The notes beneath the pieces are model-generated. The model did no database searches. It saw nothing but the letters and a program-made list of their open reading frames with translations, and was not told the origin of the DNA. A program made the translations under genes and the position numbers. Positions 8,319-16,458 of a stretch of 64,000 bases of DNA are shown piece by piece. The stretch comes from Candidatus Roizmanbacteria bacterium UBA6242 (GTDB taxonomy: Bacteria; Patescibacteriota; Microgenomatia; UBA1406; GWC2-37-13): positions 106,207-170,206 of the forward strand of contig DJWA01000002.1 in the NCBI GenBank assembly GCA_002440905.1, read 5' to 3'. Every line of letters starts with the position of its first letter. Position 1 is the first letter of the stretch.

Positions 8319-9122
8319 ATGTCCTATCGAGATACTATAACTGATTTGTTGACAAAATCTGCGTCGATCGCAAGCCGATACTTCGGTAAGGTTTCATATT
8401 CAATAAAACCGGGAGATAACAATCAAGTCCTGACGAAGGCCGATCTTGAAATAGGTGATCATATAGTTACGGCTCTGCAAAAAATGTATCCTAGCCACAA
8501 CATCATTGACGAGGAGTCTGGAGTCATAGACAACGGTTCTGAATATACTTGGGTGGTCGATCCCATCGATGGGACCGGGAACTTTGCAGTGGGGCTGCCT
8601 TTATACGGAATAATAATCGGTCTTTTACACAAAAATATTCCCGTTGCCGGAGGAGTATCTCTGCCATTTTTTGACGAAACATATTATGGCGAGAAAGGTC
8701 AGGGTGCTTACAGGAACGGACAAATTGCGAAAGTAAGTATTAATCATAAGCTTTCTGAATCTTTGATAGCTTACGGTCTAGACAGTCATAAGGATGACCC
8801 GGAATTCACTAGGCATGAGATGGTTATTTTGGAGCAGTTGGTCAATAATATTCAAAACTTAAGGTCATCAAATAGCGTCTACGACGCCATGATGGTCGCT
8901 TCTGGCAAATTTGGAGGCTACATAAATCAATCGATGAGAATATGGGACGTTGTCGGCCCGCAGATAATTATTGAGGAAGCAGGGGGTACAGTCACCAATA
9001 TTGAGGGAAAGCCGATAGACTATAAAAATCATATGAAAAAAATCCAAGATCATTTTACTTTTTTATCTGCATCAAATATTCTTCATTCACAGCTTCTAGA
9101 GGTAATGAAGGCTAAGGTTTAG
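8319..9122 (+). CDS. inositol monophosphatase-family phosphatase
   Basis: 267 residues, usual family length. Li-sensitive Mg-dependent phosphatases of this family act on inositol-1-phosphate, PAP or fructose-1,6-bisphosphate. The metal ligands are visible: NIIDEESG, WVVDPIDGTGNFAVGLP, and the C-terminal signature WDVVGPQIIIEEAGGTVT. A -10 box TACAAT (8306-8311) ends 7 nt before the ATG, indicating a leaderless mRNA. SuhB- or CysQ-like function cannot be separated by eye. Confidence 0.88.
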   Translation: MSYRDTITDLLTKSASIASRYFGKVSYSIKPGDNNQVLTKADLEIGDHIVTALQKMYPSHNIIDEESGVIDNGSEYTWVVDPIDGTGNFAVGLPLYGIIIGLLHKNIPVAGGVSLPFFDETYYGEKGQGAYRNGQIAKVSINHKLSESLIAYGLDSHKDDPEFTRHEMVILEQLVNNIQNLRSSNSVYDAMMVASGKFGGYINQSMRIWDVVGPQIIIEEAGGTVTNIEGKPIDYKNHMKKIQDHFTFLSASNILHSQLLEVMKAKV

Positions 9123-9138
9123 TTTGATATAATAGCCT

Positions 9139-9789
9139 GTGTCAAAATTAAGGGAAATCTACGAAGGTGCCAAAGTTAAATACCATAAGAATAAAAAAGG
9201 CGTCGGTATTAGTATTGCGTTTGCAGGAATTTCATCGGCTTTTCTGGTCCCGACTCAAATTGCTTTAACCGCTGGAGTCGCTGAAGCGGTTAATCATTTT
9301 GGTACGACGCCACTTGCGCTTTTGGCCTACGGACTTATAGCCCTCAATTCGGTTAGCATCGCCGTTGAATCGGCAACTCTGGTTAAACATAACTATAGCA
9401 ACAATCCGCCATCTTCAATCTTGAACATAATGGTCAAAGATACGGCCGATAAAATACCTATCGTCAAGGATGTATTTAAGAAGTGTCCGATTATTCCGGC
9501 AGTCTTTGTGTCAGCAGTCAGCCATGCATATCACTTGTTGCCGGTTGGCGTCATGAATCCCTATTTGTATTCTAGTATCAAGTCTGTTTTGTCAGATGAT
9601 AAAAAACCGTTTCTTGAAAACTTCGGTTCAATCTCTGTAGCCCTTGCCTTATGGAATATCGCCTCCAATACCCTCATATTGAGAGGCTCTGCCGACAAGG
9701 CGGCCGACAAAATTCTTGAAATGGGTCGAAAGGTTAAAAGTAGGGTGAAAGATAAAATTAACGGTTTTAAAAATAAGAGGAAATCCTGA
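9139..9789 (+). CDS. uncharacterised membrane protein, 216 aa (GTG start)
   Basis: Not recognised. Begins with a basic helical segment, then about four hydrophobic stretches (ISIAFAGISSAFLVPTQIAL, LALLAYGLIALNSVSIAV, IIPAVFVSAVSHAYHLLPV, ISVALALWNIASNTLIL) and a very basic C-terminal tail. GTG at 9139 is preceded by TATAAT at 9128-9133 with a 5-nt gap, fitting leaderless initiation. Convergent with the Nudix gene at 9874. Confidence 0.65.
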   Translation: MSKLREIYEGAKVKYHKNKKGVGISIAFAGISSAFLVPTQIALTAGVAEAVNHFGTTPLALLAYGLIALNSVSIAVESATLVKHNYSNNPPSSILNIMVKDTADKIPIVKDVFKKCPIIPAVFVSAVSHAYHLLPVGVMNPYLYSSIKSVLSDDKKPFLENFGSISVALALWNIASNTLILRGSADKAADKILEMGRKVKSRVKDKINGFKNKRKS

Positions 9790-9819
9790 GTCAATGAGGG
9801 TTTTAAATCTTCTCTTTAT

Positions 9820-9837
9820 ATCGCCTCTGTAGGCGAT
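9820..9837. terminator. hairpin between convergent genes, possible terminator
   Basis: Perfect stem ATCGCCT/AGGCGAT with loop CTGT, between the convergent genes ending at 9789 and 9874. There is no T-run on either side, so termination is uncertain. Confidence 0.4.
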
Positions 9838-9873
9838 GTATGATTGAGATAAGTTTTATCATTTCAGCATATT

Positions 9874-10284
9874 TCAAATCCAACCGATTTCTGTGAAAAG
9901 CTTAATTGTCGGTCGGGACATAGGATACTTATTGAAATCAGACTTTTTTATCCATTTCAATTCGACAACATCGTCGCCGGGTCGTTCAATACCACGAAGA
10001 TAGTCTGCCGTATAAACCAAAAAAAGATAATGAGTTTCAACACCGTTTTTATCAGGTTCGGTATCTTCGTCAAAAGACATCCTTTTCAAATTATCTATTT
10101 TTAGACCAGTCTCCTCTAAAACTTCTCTTCTTATACCTTCTTCGATCGATTCTTTATCAAGGTTAAGACCTCCACCGATCATTACCCAGGTGTTCGGGTA
10201 TGGGCCGACGTCTTTCCTTTTCCTTCCAAAGAGATATGACCCATTTTTTTTGATAAGAACACCCGTTACAACGCGCGATTTCAT
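9874..10284 (-). CDS. Nudix hydrolase
   Basis: 136 residues with Nudix box GGGLNLDKESIEEGIRREVL followed by EETG (residues ~37-59) and an N-terminus SRVVTGVLIKKNGSYLFGRK typical of GDP-mannose/NADH-type or MutT-like members. Upstream on the minus strand TAAAAT ends 6 nt before the ATG, so it probably has its own leaderless promoter. Divergent from tRNA-Tyr. Confidence 0.85.
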   Translation of the reverse strand: MKSRVVTGVLIKKNGSYLFGRKRKDVGPYPNTWVMIGGGLNLDKESIEEGIRREVLEETGLKIDNLKRMSFDEDTEPDKNGVETHYLFLVYTADYLRGIERPGDDVVELKWIKKSDFNKYPMSRPTIKLFTEIGWI

Positions 10285-10331
10285 AAAGATATTTTATCAA
10301 CAAATGATATAATTTATACTACTTAACGATA

Positions 10332-10414
10332 CCAGAGGTACCCAAGTGGCCAACGGGGACAGACTGTAAATCTGTTGGGTTTTCCCTTCGGAGGTTCGAA
10401 TCCTCCCCTCTGGA
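10332..10414 (+). tRNA. tRNA-Tyr (anticodon GTA), with C1-G72 pair
   Basis: 83-nt type-II tRNA. Acceptor CCAGAGG pairs with CCTCTGG, anticodon stem ACAGA/TCTGT with loop CTGTAAA (GTA), long variable arm as in bacterial tRNA-Tyr, T-arm GGTTCGAATCC, discriminator A, no encoded CCA. The first base pair is C1-G72; bacterial tRNA-Tyr normally has G1-C72, while C1-G72 is the archaeal/eukaryotic identity pair. A TATAAT at 10308-10313 is a plausible promoter. Confidence 0.93.
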
Positions 10415-10595
10415 CACGATTGGACTTGAGGCATACAAAGCCTCTATATGGAGCTTCTTATCAACTTGTTCTGAGGGTTTGAACCGATTCGTTAATCATC
10501 AACCTCACTTTTAACCTCTTTTACTCTAAAACTAAAAGAATAAAAAAATTTGAAAAGGAATTTTAGTAATGAGAGTGGAATAACGCTTTTAAGCA
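10415..10595. other. AT-rich spacer, no gene recognised
   Basis: 181 nt between tRNA-Tyr and the end of the ABC operon. No open frame with start and family resemblance, no RNA fold that I can name, and no copy of the tRNA 3' end. It marks the beginning of the AT-rich stretch that runs to about 17 kb. Confidence 0.4.
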
Positions 10596-11282
10596 CTAAT
10601 ATTTATTGCTTATATTTTTATCAGAAACAATCCTTCCATCACTGATTTCAATAATCCTGTCTGCTAATTTTGCATACTCTGGTTCATGTGTAACCATGAT
10701 AATGGTTTGTCCTTCACTATTAAGCTTAAGGAAAATATCCAATACAACCTTTGAGGATTCAGTATCAAGGTTAGCAGTTGGCTCATCAGCAAAAATGATA
10801 CTGGGGTTATGTGCGATTGCTCGAGCAATACCCACCCTCTGTTGCTCTCCTCCTGACAGTTGAGAGGGTAGATTATTAATCTGTTTCTCTAAGCCAACTT
10901 TTCCTAAAGCATCTTTTGCCCTTTGTTTTATGTCATTTTTTTGATTGTCTCCCATCATCATAGGAAGAATGACATTTTCCTTAGCAGTAAGCGTCGGAAG
11001 AATTGCATAATCCTGGAAAATATATCCGAGATTTTTTCGACGAAATTCAATTCGCTTTGAACCATACAGGTTCGTTACCACCTCATCATTTATAATGATT
11101 GAGCCTTCAGTTGGGTGATCGAGTAGTCCCAATTGATAGAGAAGAGTACTTTTCCCGGATCCCGATCTCCCCGTAATTGCAAGGAACTGTCCCTTAGGAA
11201 CAGTAAAATCTATTCCTTTTAATACGGTGCTCTCAATTGAACCCATCTTAAATTTTTTTACCACATTTTTTACTATAATCAT
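10596..11282 (-). CDS. ABC transporter ATP-binding protein (MacB/LolD type)
   Basis: 228 residues from ATG 11282. Nucleotide-binding subunit that powers the neighbouring FtsX-like permease. Walker A GRSGSGKST, Q-loop YIFQDYAILPTLTAKENV, ABC signature LSGGEQQRVGIARA, Walker B IIFADEPTANLD and the H-loop VTHEPEYA are all present. An upstream in-frame TTG at 11333 would overlap the permease; ATG 11282 is preferred because AGGAAG lies 6 nt upstream and it falls just after the permease stop (11285). Last gene of the marR operon. Confidence 0.92.
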   Translation of the reverse strand: MIIVKNVVKKFKMGSIESTVLKGIDFTVPKGQFLAITGRSGSGKSTLLYQLGLLDHPTEGSIIINDEVVTNLYGSKRIEFRRKNLGYIFQDYAILPTLTAKENVILPMMMGDNQKNDIKQRAKDALGKVGLEKQINNLPSQLSGGEQQRVGIARAIAHNPSIIFADEPTANLDTESSKVVLDIFLKLNSEGQTIIMVTHEPEYAKLADRIIEISDGRIVSDKNISNKY

Positions 11283-11284
11283 AG

Positions 11285-12568
11285 TTATCTTCCTAAAATT
11301 GCATCTAACGTATTTTGTTTCGTAACGAGCCATGCTGGAACCAATCCAGAAATAAATGCTGTGACCAGTAAAATAATTGCCCGGGTCAAAACGTCATTTG
11401 GCGTAATCGCAAGTGAACCCGTCCCCACAGGATAATGAATAGGATGCAGAATAAAATAGGGTGTAATAAATCCCAAGAGGAAAATACTCGCGATAATAAT
11501 CCCAAAAATAGCATAGAAAAGAGCCTGAAATATGTAGGAAATTTCTATCGCACTACTTGGAACTCCAACCGCTTTAAGAATCCCAATAAATTTGCGTCGC
11601 GTTATTGCGTTGACATAAATTACTATAAATATAGTGATTGCTCCGACAAACAGAGCAATTGCGGCAACCATAACTCCAAGAAGAGTAAACGTTTTAATCA
11701 TTTGACTAATTCCACTCGGAATTGCTTCTTTTGATGTCTGAATTAACACATTACGAGCACCGGTCAAATTATTTTTTATATAGGATTTTGCCGCTGTATC
11801 AGACGCATTCTCTGTGAGAGTTATTGCTATTTCATTTACATTAAGCCCTTTCCTATCAAATAATTGTCTTGCCGCCGTTTCTGTCATATATATGCGACTA
11901 TCAACTGTCGAGTTGTTAGTGCTCACCACTCCCTTAACTACAACGTCTTTTTGAATATTATTTACAGTCAATCTTAGTTTTGAACCAACATCTGCAGTTT
12001 TTAATATCTTGCTCCCATCAGACTCCGATGATCCTCTAGCTGTTGTGTATTTTGATATTAAATCAGATCCAAGAATAATTGCATCCATATCAGTGGGCTC
12101 AAGATACTCTCCTGCAACAATCATTTGAGACAAATGAGTTACTTTATTTTCTTTCTCTGGATTTATCCCCACTAGTAGTGAATTTACGCTTTCTGCGCTA
12201 TCAGACTCCTTAAGTTTTGTTTGATACCCATATTCAAGGGTAGCCTGACCTGTATACCGAGCTGTGACATTCTTCACTGTTGGCAAGCTGTCAATAACCG
12301 TTAAAACCATATTTGTATCCTCAATGCTCTTTTTATTTAATGAAGGAGTAATGAGCACATCAGACGCATAGTATAGTTTGAATGTTCCCGTCATTCCTTG
12401 AGCAAGTCCAATCAATATTCCATTCAGAAGAATCATATTAAAAAATGTAAGCATCATTACAAAAATGATCAAACCGGTAGTCCAGGGATTGCTTCTTTTA
12501 ATATCGGAAACAGCTAGAAAAAACCCAACTTCAACAGATTTATTTGTCTTGAATAACCTATTAATCAT
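11285..12568 (-). CDS. ABC transporter permease, FtsX/MacB type
   Basis: 427 residues from ATG 12568. One N-terminal helix (NPWTTGLIIFVMMLTFFNMIL), a large extracytoplasmic domain (about residues 50-270) and three C-terminal helices, the MacB-PCD plus FtsX layout used in mechanotransmission exporters of macrolides, peptides or lipoproteins. The preferred ATG overlaps the stop of the adaptor gene, which explains the absence of a ribosome site; a TTG/ATG further upstream at 12583 is possible. Partners are the adaptor at 12561 and the ATPase at 10596. Confidence 0.88.
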   Translation of the reverse strand: MINRLFKTNKSVEVGFFLAVSDIKRSNPWTTGLIIFVMMLTFFNMILLNGILIGLAQGMTGTFKLYYASDVLITPSLNKKSIEDTNMVLTVIDSLPTVKNVTARYTGQATLEYGYQTKLKESDSAESVNSLLVGINPEKENKVTHLSQMIVAGEYLEPTDMDAIILGSDLISKYTTARGSSESDGSKILKTADVGSKLRLTVNNIQKDVVVKGVVSTNNSTVDSRIYMTETAARQLFDRKGLNVNEIAITLTENASDTAAKSYIKNNLTGARNVLIQTSKEAIPSGISQMIKTFTLLGVMVAAIALFVGAITIFIVIYVNAITRRKFIGILKAVGVPSSAIEISYIFQALFYAIFGIIIASIFLLGFITPYFILHPIHYPVGTGSLAITPNDVLTRAIILLVTAFISGLVPAWLVTKQNTLDAILGR

Positions 12569-13499
12569 TTGGGTTTGCAACAATCATATCTTTTTCAACC
12601 AGTCCTTTTATAATTTCAGTCTTGACTAACCCTTTTACCCCCGTGCTTACCTCTACTACATTTTTCTTTTGTTTCACCACCTGTTCAACATAGCTTTTAT
12701 TGTTTTTGGCAATTATGGCACTATTTGGAATCGAAAGAATAGCGTTTTTACGGAGCGTTTCTACCGTAACAAGCGCAGTCATATTTGCCCTTACACCGGG
12801 TGGAATGGTATCCATAGAAACCTTTATTTCATAGGTAACTACCCCTCCTTTAACTGTACCTATGGTATCAATGCTTTTAACAACTCCCGTCACTGTTTGA
12901 TTATTAAATGCATCGAAAACTATTTTCGCTTTTTGTCCAATAGATATTCGTGGTAAATACATTTCATTGATGTTGGCCGTTATGACAGGCTCATTGAGAA
13001 ATGTATCCTCATATGCAATTTGTGTTGCGGTAACCTGAGCATTTGCCGCTTTGATTGCAATGTCTGCTTCTTTATATTTTGTTTCCGATGCTAAAAAATC
13101 TTTCTGTGCCTGAGTGAGTGCACCATCAATGCTATATTTCTCCAATTCCGTATAGTCTTTTTTTGTTACTGTATTGGTAATGTTGTTATTCTTATAATCA
13201 ACACCATTCTGTGCATCAAGCAGTGCCCTCTGTTTTGTCCACATTGCTGCATCTGCAGCTAGCTTATTTTGTTGACTTGTTTTAACAGCGCTTATTGCAT
13301 TTTGGTAATTGAGGTATGCGAGAGCTTTTTCCTCATCAGATGCAGTTTTATTAAAAGTCCCAGCTACCTGTACAGTTTCTACCAAGTCCTCTTTTGTTAT
13401 CGTATGTAGTATTTCAGTGCTTGGTTTTTTAAGAATTATCATTCTTATCACGAATAAAGCTGCAATTGAAAGGAATAGTATTAATGTAATTTTTTTCAT
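12561..13499 (-). CDS. membrane-fusion/adaptor protein (HlyD/MacA-like)
   Basis: 312 residues with one N-terminal membrane anchor (ITLILFLSIAALFVIRMIIL). A coiled-coil hairpin rich in Ala, Lys and Gln (roughly residues 60-165) is followed by the beta-barrel domain PVITANINEMYLPRISIGQK and a C-terminal MPD-like part ending GLVEKDMIVANPND. The lipoyl-like half motif before the hairpin is short. It links the ABC permease to the exterior; with no outer membrane expected in CPR cells it may act at the cell surface. Second gene of the marR operon. Confidence 0.85.
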   Translation of the reverse strand: MKKITLILFLSIAALFVIRMIILKKPSTEILHTITKEDLVETVQVAGTFNKTASDEEKALAYLNYQNAISAVKTSQQNKLAADAAMWTKQRALLDAQNGVDYKNNNITNTVTKKDYTELEKYSIDGALTQAQKDFLASETKYKEADIAIKAANAQVTATQIAYEDTFLNEPVITANINEMYLPRISIGQKAKIVFDAFNNQTVTGVVKSIDTIGTVKGGVVTYEIKVSMDTIPPGVRANMTALVTVETLRKNAILSIPNSAIIAKNNKSYVEQVVKQKKNVVEVSTGVKGLVKTEIIKGLVEKDMIVANPND

Positions 13500-13506
13500 T
13501 CTGTTT

Positions 13507-13944
13507 TTATTTCTCTATTTTTTTGAGAAAATTGGTAAAAATACGAACGACTTCCTTCAGATCCTCTTCAGGCATCTGTGAAAAAACATTCCCAACTTTC
13601 TCCGCTAACATACTGTGAGCTACCTCCGTTTGGGAAAGGCCTATTTTTGTAAGTGAAAGGTGGGTAATTCGACGATCTTCTGCATCGGGCGTTTTCTTTA
13701 TTGCATCTAGATTTATCAGTCTCTCAATTAACTGAGCTACGGAGGAAGATGATAATCCCAATTTTGCGGATAACTCTCCCACTGTGCAACCAGGATGATC
13801 TTTCAAGTGGAGAAGTGCTTGATTTTGAAGTAACGTCACACCCCCATCTTTTATGGGGGAAATGAAAGACTGTTCAGCTATACGACGAATCTTCATGAGA
13901 GACTGCATAAATATGCTCAATGTCTTTTGTTTTGAATCAACCAT
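13507..13944 (-). CDS. MarR-family transcriptional regulator
   Basis: 145 residues, standard MarR length. The winged helix is clear: HPGCTVGELSAKLGLSSSSV with recognition helix VAQLIERLINLDAIKKT and wing DAEDRRITHLSLTKIG. Such dimers repress their own exporter operon until a ligand binds. A perfect dyad that overlaps its promoter (13950-13968) begins 6 nt upstream of its ATG, and the three ABC exporter genes follow with an 8-nt gap, so autoregulation of the four-gene operon is likely. Confidence 0.9.
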   Translation of the reverse strand: MVDSKQKTLSIFMQSLMKIRRIAEQSFISPIKDGGVTLLQNQALLHLKDHPGCTVGELSAKLGLSSSSVAQLIERLINLDAIKKTPDAEDRRITHLSLTKIGLSQTEVAHSMLAEKVGNVFSQMPEEDLKEVVRIFTNFLKKIEK

Positions 13945-13949
13945 ACTAT

Positions 13950-13968
13950 TATCTTATGAGATAAGATA
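13950..13968. promoter_or_regulatory. perfect operator dyad for the MarR regulator
   Basis: TATCTTAT, GAG, ATAAGATA: 8-bp arms with 3-nt centre. It covers the -10 box and most of the spacer of the marR promoter, so a bound MarR dimer would exclude RNA polymerase. Confidence 0.75.
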
Positions 13969-13979
13969 TTGATTGTCAA
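13951..13979 (-). promoter_or_regulatory. marR operon promoter, leaderless type
   Basis: On the minus strand: -35 TTGACA (13979-13974), 17-nt spacer, -10 TAAGAT (13956-13951), then 6 nt to the ATG at 13944. Consensus -35 and spacing make this one of the best promoters in the window, and it predicts initiation at or within a nucleotide or two of the start codon. Confidence 0.75.
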
Positions 13980-14100
13980 GCGAATATTAAAGTTAAGTTT
14001 TATTTACCATACTAAATTTGCGCAAAAAAGGTTCTAACGCCCTCAATTGCTCTGAACCAACTTAAATAACTTTCAAAACAACCTTATATCACATTTAGAG

Positions 14101-14134
14101 TATAATTAGAATTATTAGTTCCCCATCTAATAAT
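14101..14134 (+). promoter_or_regulatory. -10 box and dyad before the Crp/Fnr gene
   Basis: TATAAT at 14101-14106, then a perfect inverted repeat ATTATTAG, 8 nt, CTAATAAT (14111-14134) sitting over the expected start site and ending 3 nt before the GTG start. It could be an autoregulatory operator or an mRNA hairpin that hides the start. Confidence 0.5.
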
Positions 14135-14137
14135 AAA

Positions 14138-14803
14138 GTGATAATTGATAGGACCAAGGAATTTGAAATATTTTACAAGCAGTTTTCTACGCGTGGGTAT
14201 AAAAAAGGCGAGATACTTATTCGAGCCGACGATAACCCGCAAGGGATTTTTTGTCTGACAAAAGGATATGTACGTCAATATACCATATCCAAAACAGGGA
14301 TCGAGTTAACCCTTCAAATACTTAAGCCAATTACCTATTTTCCTCTAATTTGGGCAATTAATGGTGCGCCGAATATGTATTATTATGAAGCTTTAACCCC
14401 TGTTGAAGTTGGTCGAGCCCCAAAAGAACAGGTTGTTAATTTCATAAATGACAAACCATCAATCATTCTTGAATTGATGAGTAAATTATTAGGAGATTAC
14501 GAAGAAACGCTTTCCCGCATTGAACACTTAGTATTTAGCGATGCGTATCGAAGAGTAATCTCAGTGCTTATATATATCGCTAAGCATTTTGGAGAAAAAC
14601 AAGACGAGATTGTCATCGTTAATCACCGTTTTACACAGCAGGATATCGCAACTCTAGTTGGAATTGCTCGCGAAACCGCGAGTATAGAAATTGGTAAACT
14701 TGAGAAAAAGGGGCTTATTAAATATATAGACCATTCTATGCAATTTAATAATATAAATAAGTTAGAGTTTGAATTATCTTCGGACACGACTTCTTCTATA
14801 TAA
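14138..14803 (+). CDS. Crp/Fnr-family transcriptional regulator (GTG start)
   Basis: 221 residues. N-terminal cyclic-nucleotide-binding-like barrel (YKKGEILIRADDNPQGIFCL, TKGYVRQYTISKTGIELTLQ) and a C-terminal helix-turn-helix RFTQQDIATLVGIARETASI followed by EIGKLEKKGLIKY. No FNR-type cysteine cluster at the N-terminus, and the phosphate-binding cassette of true CRP is not obvious, so the ligand is unknown. It sits 100 nt upstream of a set of small membrane protein genes whose promoter region has palindromes, so it probably controls them. Confidence 0.88.
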   Translation: MIIDRTKEFEIFYKQFSTRGYKKGEILIRADDNPQGIFCLTKGYVRQYTISKTGIELTLQILKPITYFPLIWAINGAPNMYYYEALTPVEVGRAPKEQVVNFINDKPSIILELMSKLLGDYEETLSRIEHLVFSDAYRRVISVLIYIAKHFGEKQDEIVIVNHRFTQQDIATLVGIARETASIEIGKLEKKGLIKYIDHSMQFNNINKLEFELSSDTTSSI

Positions 14804-14829
14804 CTAGTGTAATCTAGCTCACACACTTC

Positions 14830-14896
14830 ATGTAATTTTTAACATTAGATTAATGTACCTGGTATTACATTAAATATCTTTACACCAATTTATACT
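14830..14896 (+). promoter_or_regulatory. palindrome-rich promoter region of the membrane-protein cassette
   Basis: Nested dyads: ATGTAAT (14830-14836) with ATTACAT (14864-14870), and between them a perfect ACATTA-GAT-TAATGT (14842-14856). A -10 TATACT lies at 14891-14896, 8 nt before the ATG at 14905. The dyads lie just where an activator or repressor of the Crp/Fnr type would bind. Confidence 0.5.
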
Positions 14897-14904
14897 GGGC
14901 CTAT

Positions 14905-15342
14905 ATGAACACACAAGAGGAAGTAACTATAATTGAAAATCAAACTCCAGCTCAGGTTATTAAAAAAACAACTAAACAAGTTGAACCTCAGGCTAAAGGA
15001 GAGGCACCTCAAATTGTTTACGAAAAGAAGAAAAGAATTTTCAGATTTAATCAAATCATTTGGTACATATTAGGTTTTATCGAAATGTTGCTTTTGTTTA
15101 GATTAACATTGAAGATGCTGGGGGCTAATTCTTCTATCGGATTTACCAATCTGATTTACTCTATCACGTCTCCTTTTACTGCTCCTTTCAATGGTATTCT
15201 AGGACTGTCTATAGAAGGAAATTCAATGATTGAATGGTCGACAATAGTTGCCGGAATTGTTTATCTCAGTATTGCGTGGGGGTTCGTTTATTTGCTTGAG
15301 ATAATTTATCCGTTAACTCCAAAAGATATTGAAACAGAGTAA
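14905..15342 (+). CDS. YggT-family membrane protein with polar N-terminal extension
   Basis: 145 residues. The first ~45 are polar and likely disordered. Two hydrophobic segments (QIIWYILGFIEMLLLFRLTL and WSTIVAGIVYLSIAWGFVYL) flank SPFTAPFNGILG, the conserved YggT feature. YggT proteins are small envelope proteins linked to cell division or osmotic tolerance in other bacteria. First gene of a string of small membrane proteins downstream of a Crp/Fnr regulator. Confidence 0.7.
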   Translation: MNTQEEVTIIENQTPAQVIKKTTKQVEPQAKGEAPQIVYEKKKRIFRFNQIIWYILGFIEMLLLFRLTLKMLGANSSIGFTNLIYSITSPFTAPFNGILGLSIEGNSMIEWSTIVAGIVYLSIAWGFVYLLEIIYPLTPKDIETE

Positions 15343-15374
15343 ATAAGTTATAAATTCATTAACTATTTAATAGT

Positions 15375-15716
15375 ATGAAAAAAAATAAAATAAATAGCCA
15401 GACAGGAGATGATTTTCGAGTTAACCCGGTAATAGCAGCCGTCGCTGGAGCTGTAGTTGGGGCTGGAATTGCGGTTGCTGGTGTAGCACTTTCAGATGAA
15501 AAAAATCGAAAGAAGGTTATAAAAATCGCATCTGATATGAAAGACAACTTAGCTGCATATGTTGAAAAGAAACAAAATCAAGCAGAAATAAAAAAAGAGG
15601 AATTGGGAGAAAAAATTTCAACTGGTAAAAAAAATGTAAGTAAAGTTGTAAAATCAGCAAAAAAATCGCTACACAAAACAACAAAAGAGGTTAATAATGC
15701 TTTAAAGTCAATATGA
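15375..15716 (+). CDS. YtxH-like general stress membrane protein
   Basis: 113 residues: short polar start, one Gly/Ala/Val-rich membrane helix (VIAAVAGAVVGAGIAVAGVA) and a long Lys-rich helical tail. This is the YtxH layout, a family induced by general stress in Firmicutes; its mechanism is unknown. Its stop overlaps the next ATG. A small palindrome ACTATT-T-AATAGT (15362-15374) abuts the start codon. Confidence 0.65.
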   Translation: MKKNKINSQTGDDFRVNPVIAAVAGAVVGAGIAVAGVALSDEKNRKKVIKIASDMKDNLAAYVEKKQNQAEIKKEELGEKISTGKKNVSKVVKSAKKSLHKTTKEVNNALKSI

Positions 15717-15925
15717 CCACAATAGTAAACAGTCGAACACCAACAAATGATTCCGGAGGGACATCACTTTTGATCGGAGCTTTCGTTGTTCTATTTCTTG
15801 TTGGAATATTCTTATTTTTCGGTGTACCGGCTATACGGCGATCGGAACCTTTTCAAATTAAGATTCCTGCCCCTCAAGTAGTAATGCCTGACAAGATAGA
15901 TGTAAACGTTCAGCAAACAAAATAA
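15713..15925 (+). CDS. small single-pass membrane protein, 70 aa
   Basis: One transmembrane helix (SLLIGAFVVLFLVGIFLFFGV) with a polar N-terminus and an external Pro/Val-rich tail IKIPAPQVVMPDKIDVNVQQ. No known domain; I recall similar short proteins in other Patescibacteria. The ATG overlaps the stop of the YtxH-like gene (ATGA), so it belongs to the same operon. Confidence 0.6.
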   Translation: MTTIVNSRTPTNDSGGTSLLIGAFVVLFLVGIFLFFGVPAIRRSEPFQIKIPAPQVVMPDKIDVNVQQTK

Positions 15926-15955
15926 CAAAATATTAAAAGTTTCTTAAAATAAATC

Positions 15956-16207
15956 ATGGGAATAATACTTTGGATTATATTTGGAGCTTTAGCTGGTTGG
16001 ATAGCATCAATAGCTATGAACACTAATTCAGAACAGAGAACTATTGCTGATATTTTTATGGGAATAATTGGAGCTTTGGTCGGCGGATTTATAATGAATT
16101 TACTCGGACAATCGGGTGTGACCGGATTCAATCTTTATAGCCTAGTTGTTGCCGTCATAGGCGCAATGGTAGTTATTTATATTAGCCGGATGTTTCGAAA
16201 TAGATGA
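15956..16207 (+). CDS. GlsB/YeaQ/YmgE-family stress membrane protein
   Basis: 83 residues with three hydrophobic segments. IILWIIFGALAGWIASIAM, MGIIGALVGGFIMNLLG and LVVAVIGAMVVIYISRMF match the 'transglycosylase-associated' GlsB/YeaQ/YmgE family, small proteins often induced by stress in many bacteria. Its stop overlaps the next ATG by 4 nt. Confidence 0.82.
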   Translation: MGIILWIIFGALAGWIASIAMNTNSEQRTIADIFMGIIGALVGGFIMNLLGQSGVTGFNLYSLVVAVIGAMVVIYISRMFRNR

Positions 16208-16458
16208 ATTTTATAGATATTAACTGGCAAAATATTTTTTACATCACCTCATCGATTGCGATGATAGCTATTATATTCGTGACGATTTGGTTAATGTATC
16301 TACTTTTTTTAGTAATAAAATTTATAAAAAAACTATTACTTAGGGCGAAAGATTTCAATCGCAGGCTTAATGTAATTGAATATTTAGTAGAAGATACAAA
16401 ATCAAAATTTTTGAATTTCTTGTTAAAAATTATGAATATAGAAAGTAATAAAATATGA
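16204..16458 (+). CDS. small membrane protein, 84 aa, unknown
   Basis: One or two adjacent hydrophobic helices (IFYITSSIAMIAIIFVTIWL and MYLLFLVIKFI) followed by a basic amphipathic tail. No recognised family. It is held between the YeaQ-like and DUF3096 genes by 4-nt overlaps on both sides, which supports real translation and a shared role in the envelope cassette. Confidence 0.6.
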   Translation: MNFIDINWQNIFYITSSIAMIAIIFVTIWLMYLLFLVIKFIKKLLLRAKDFNRRLNVIEYLVEDTKSKFLNFLLKIMNIESNKI

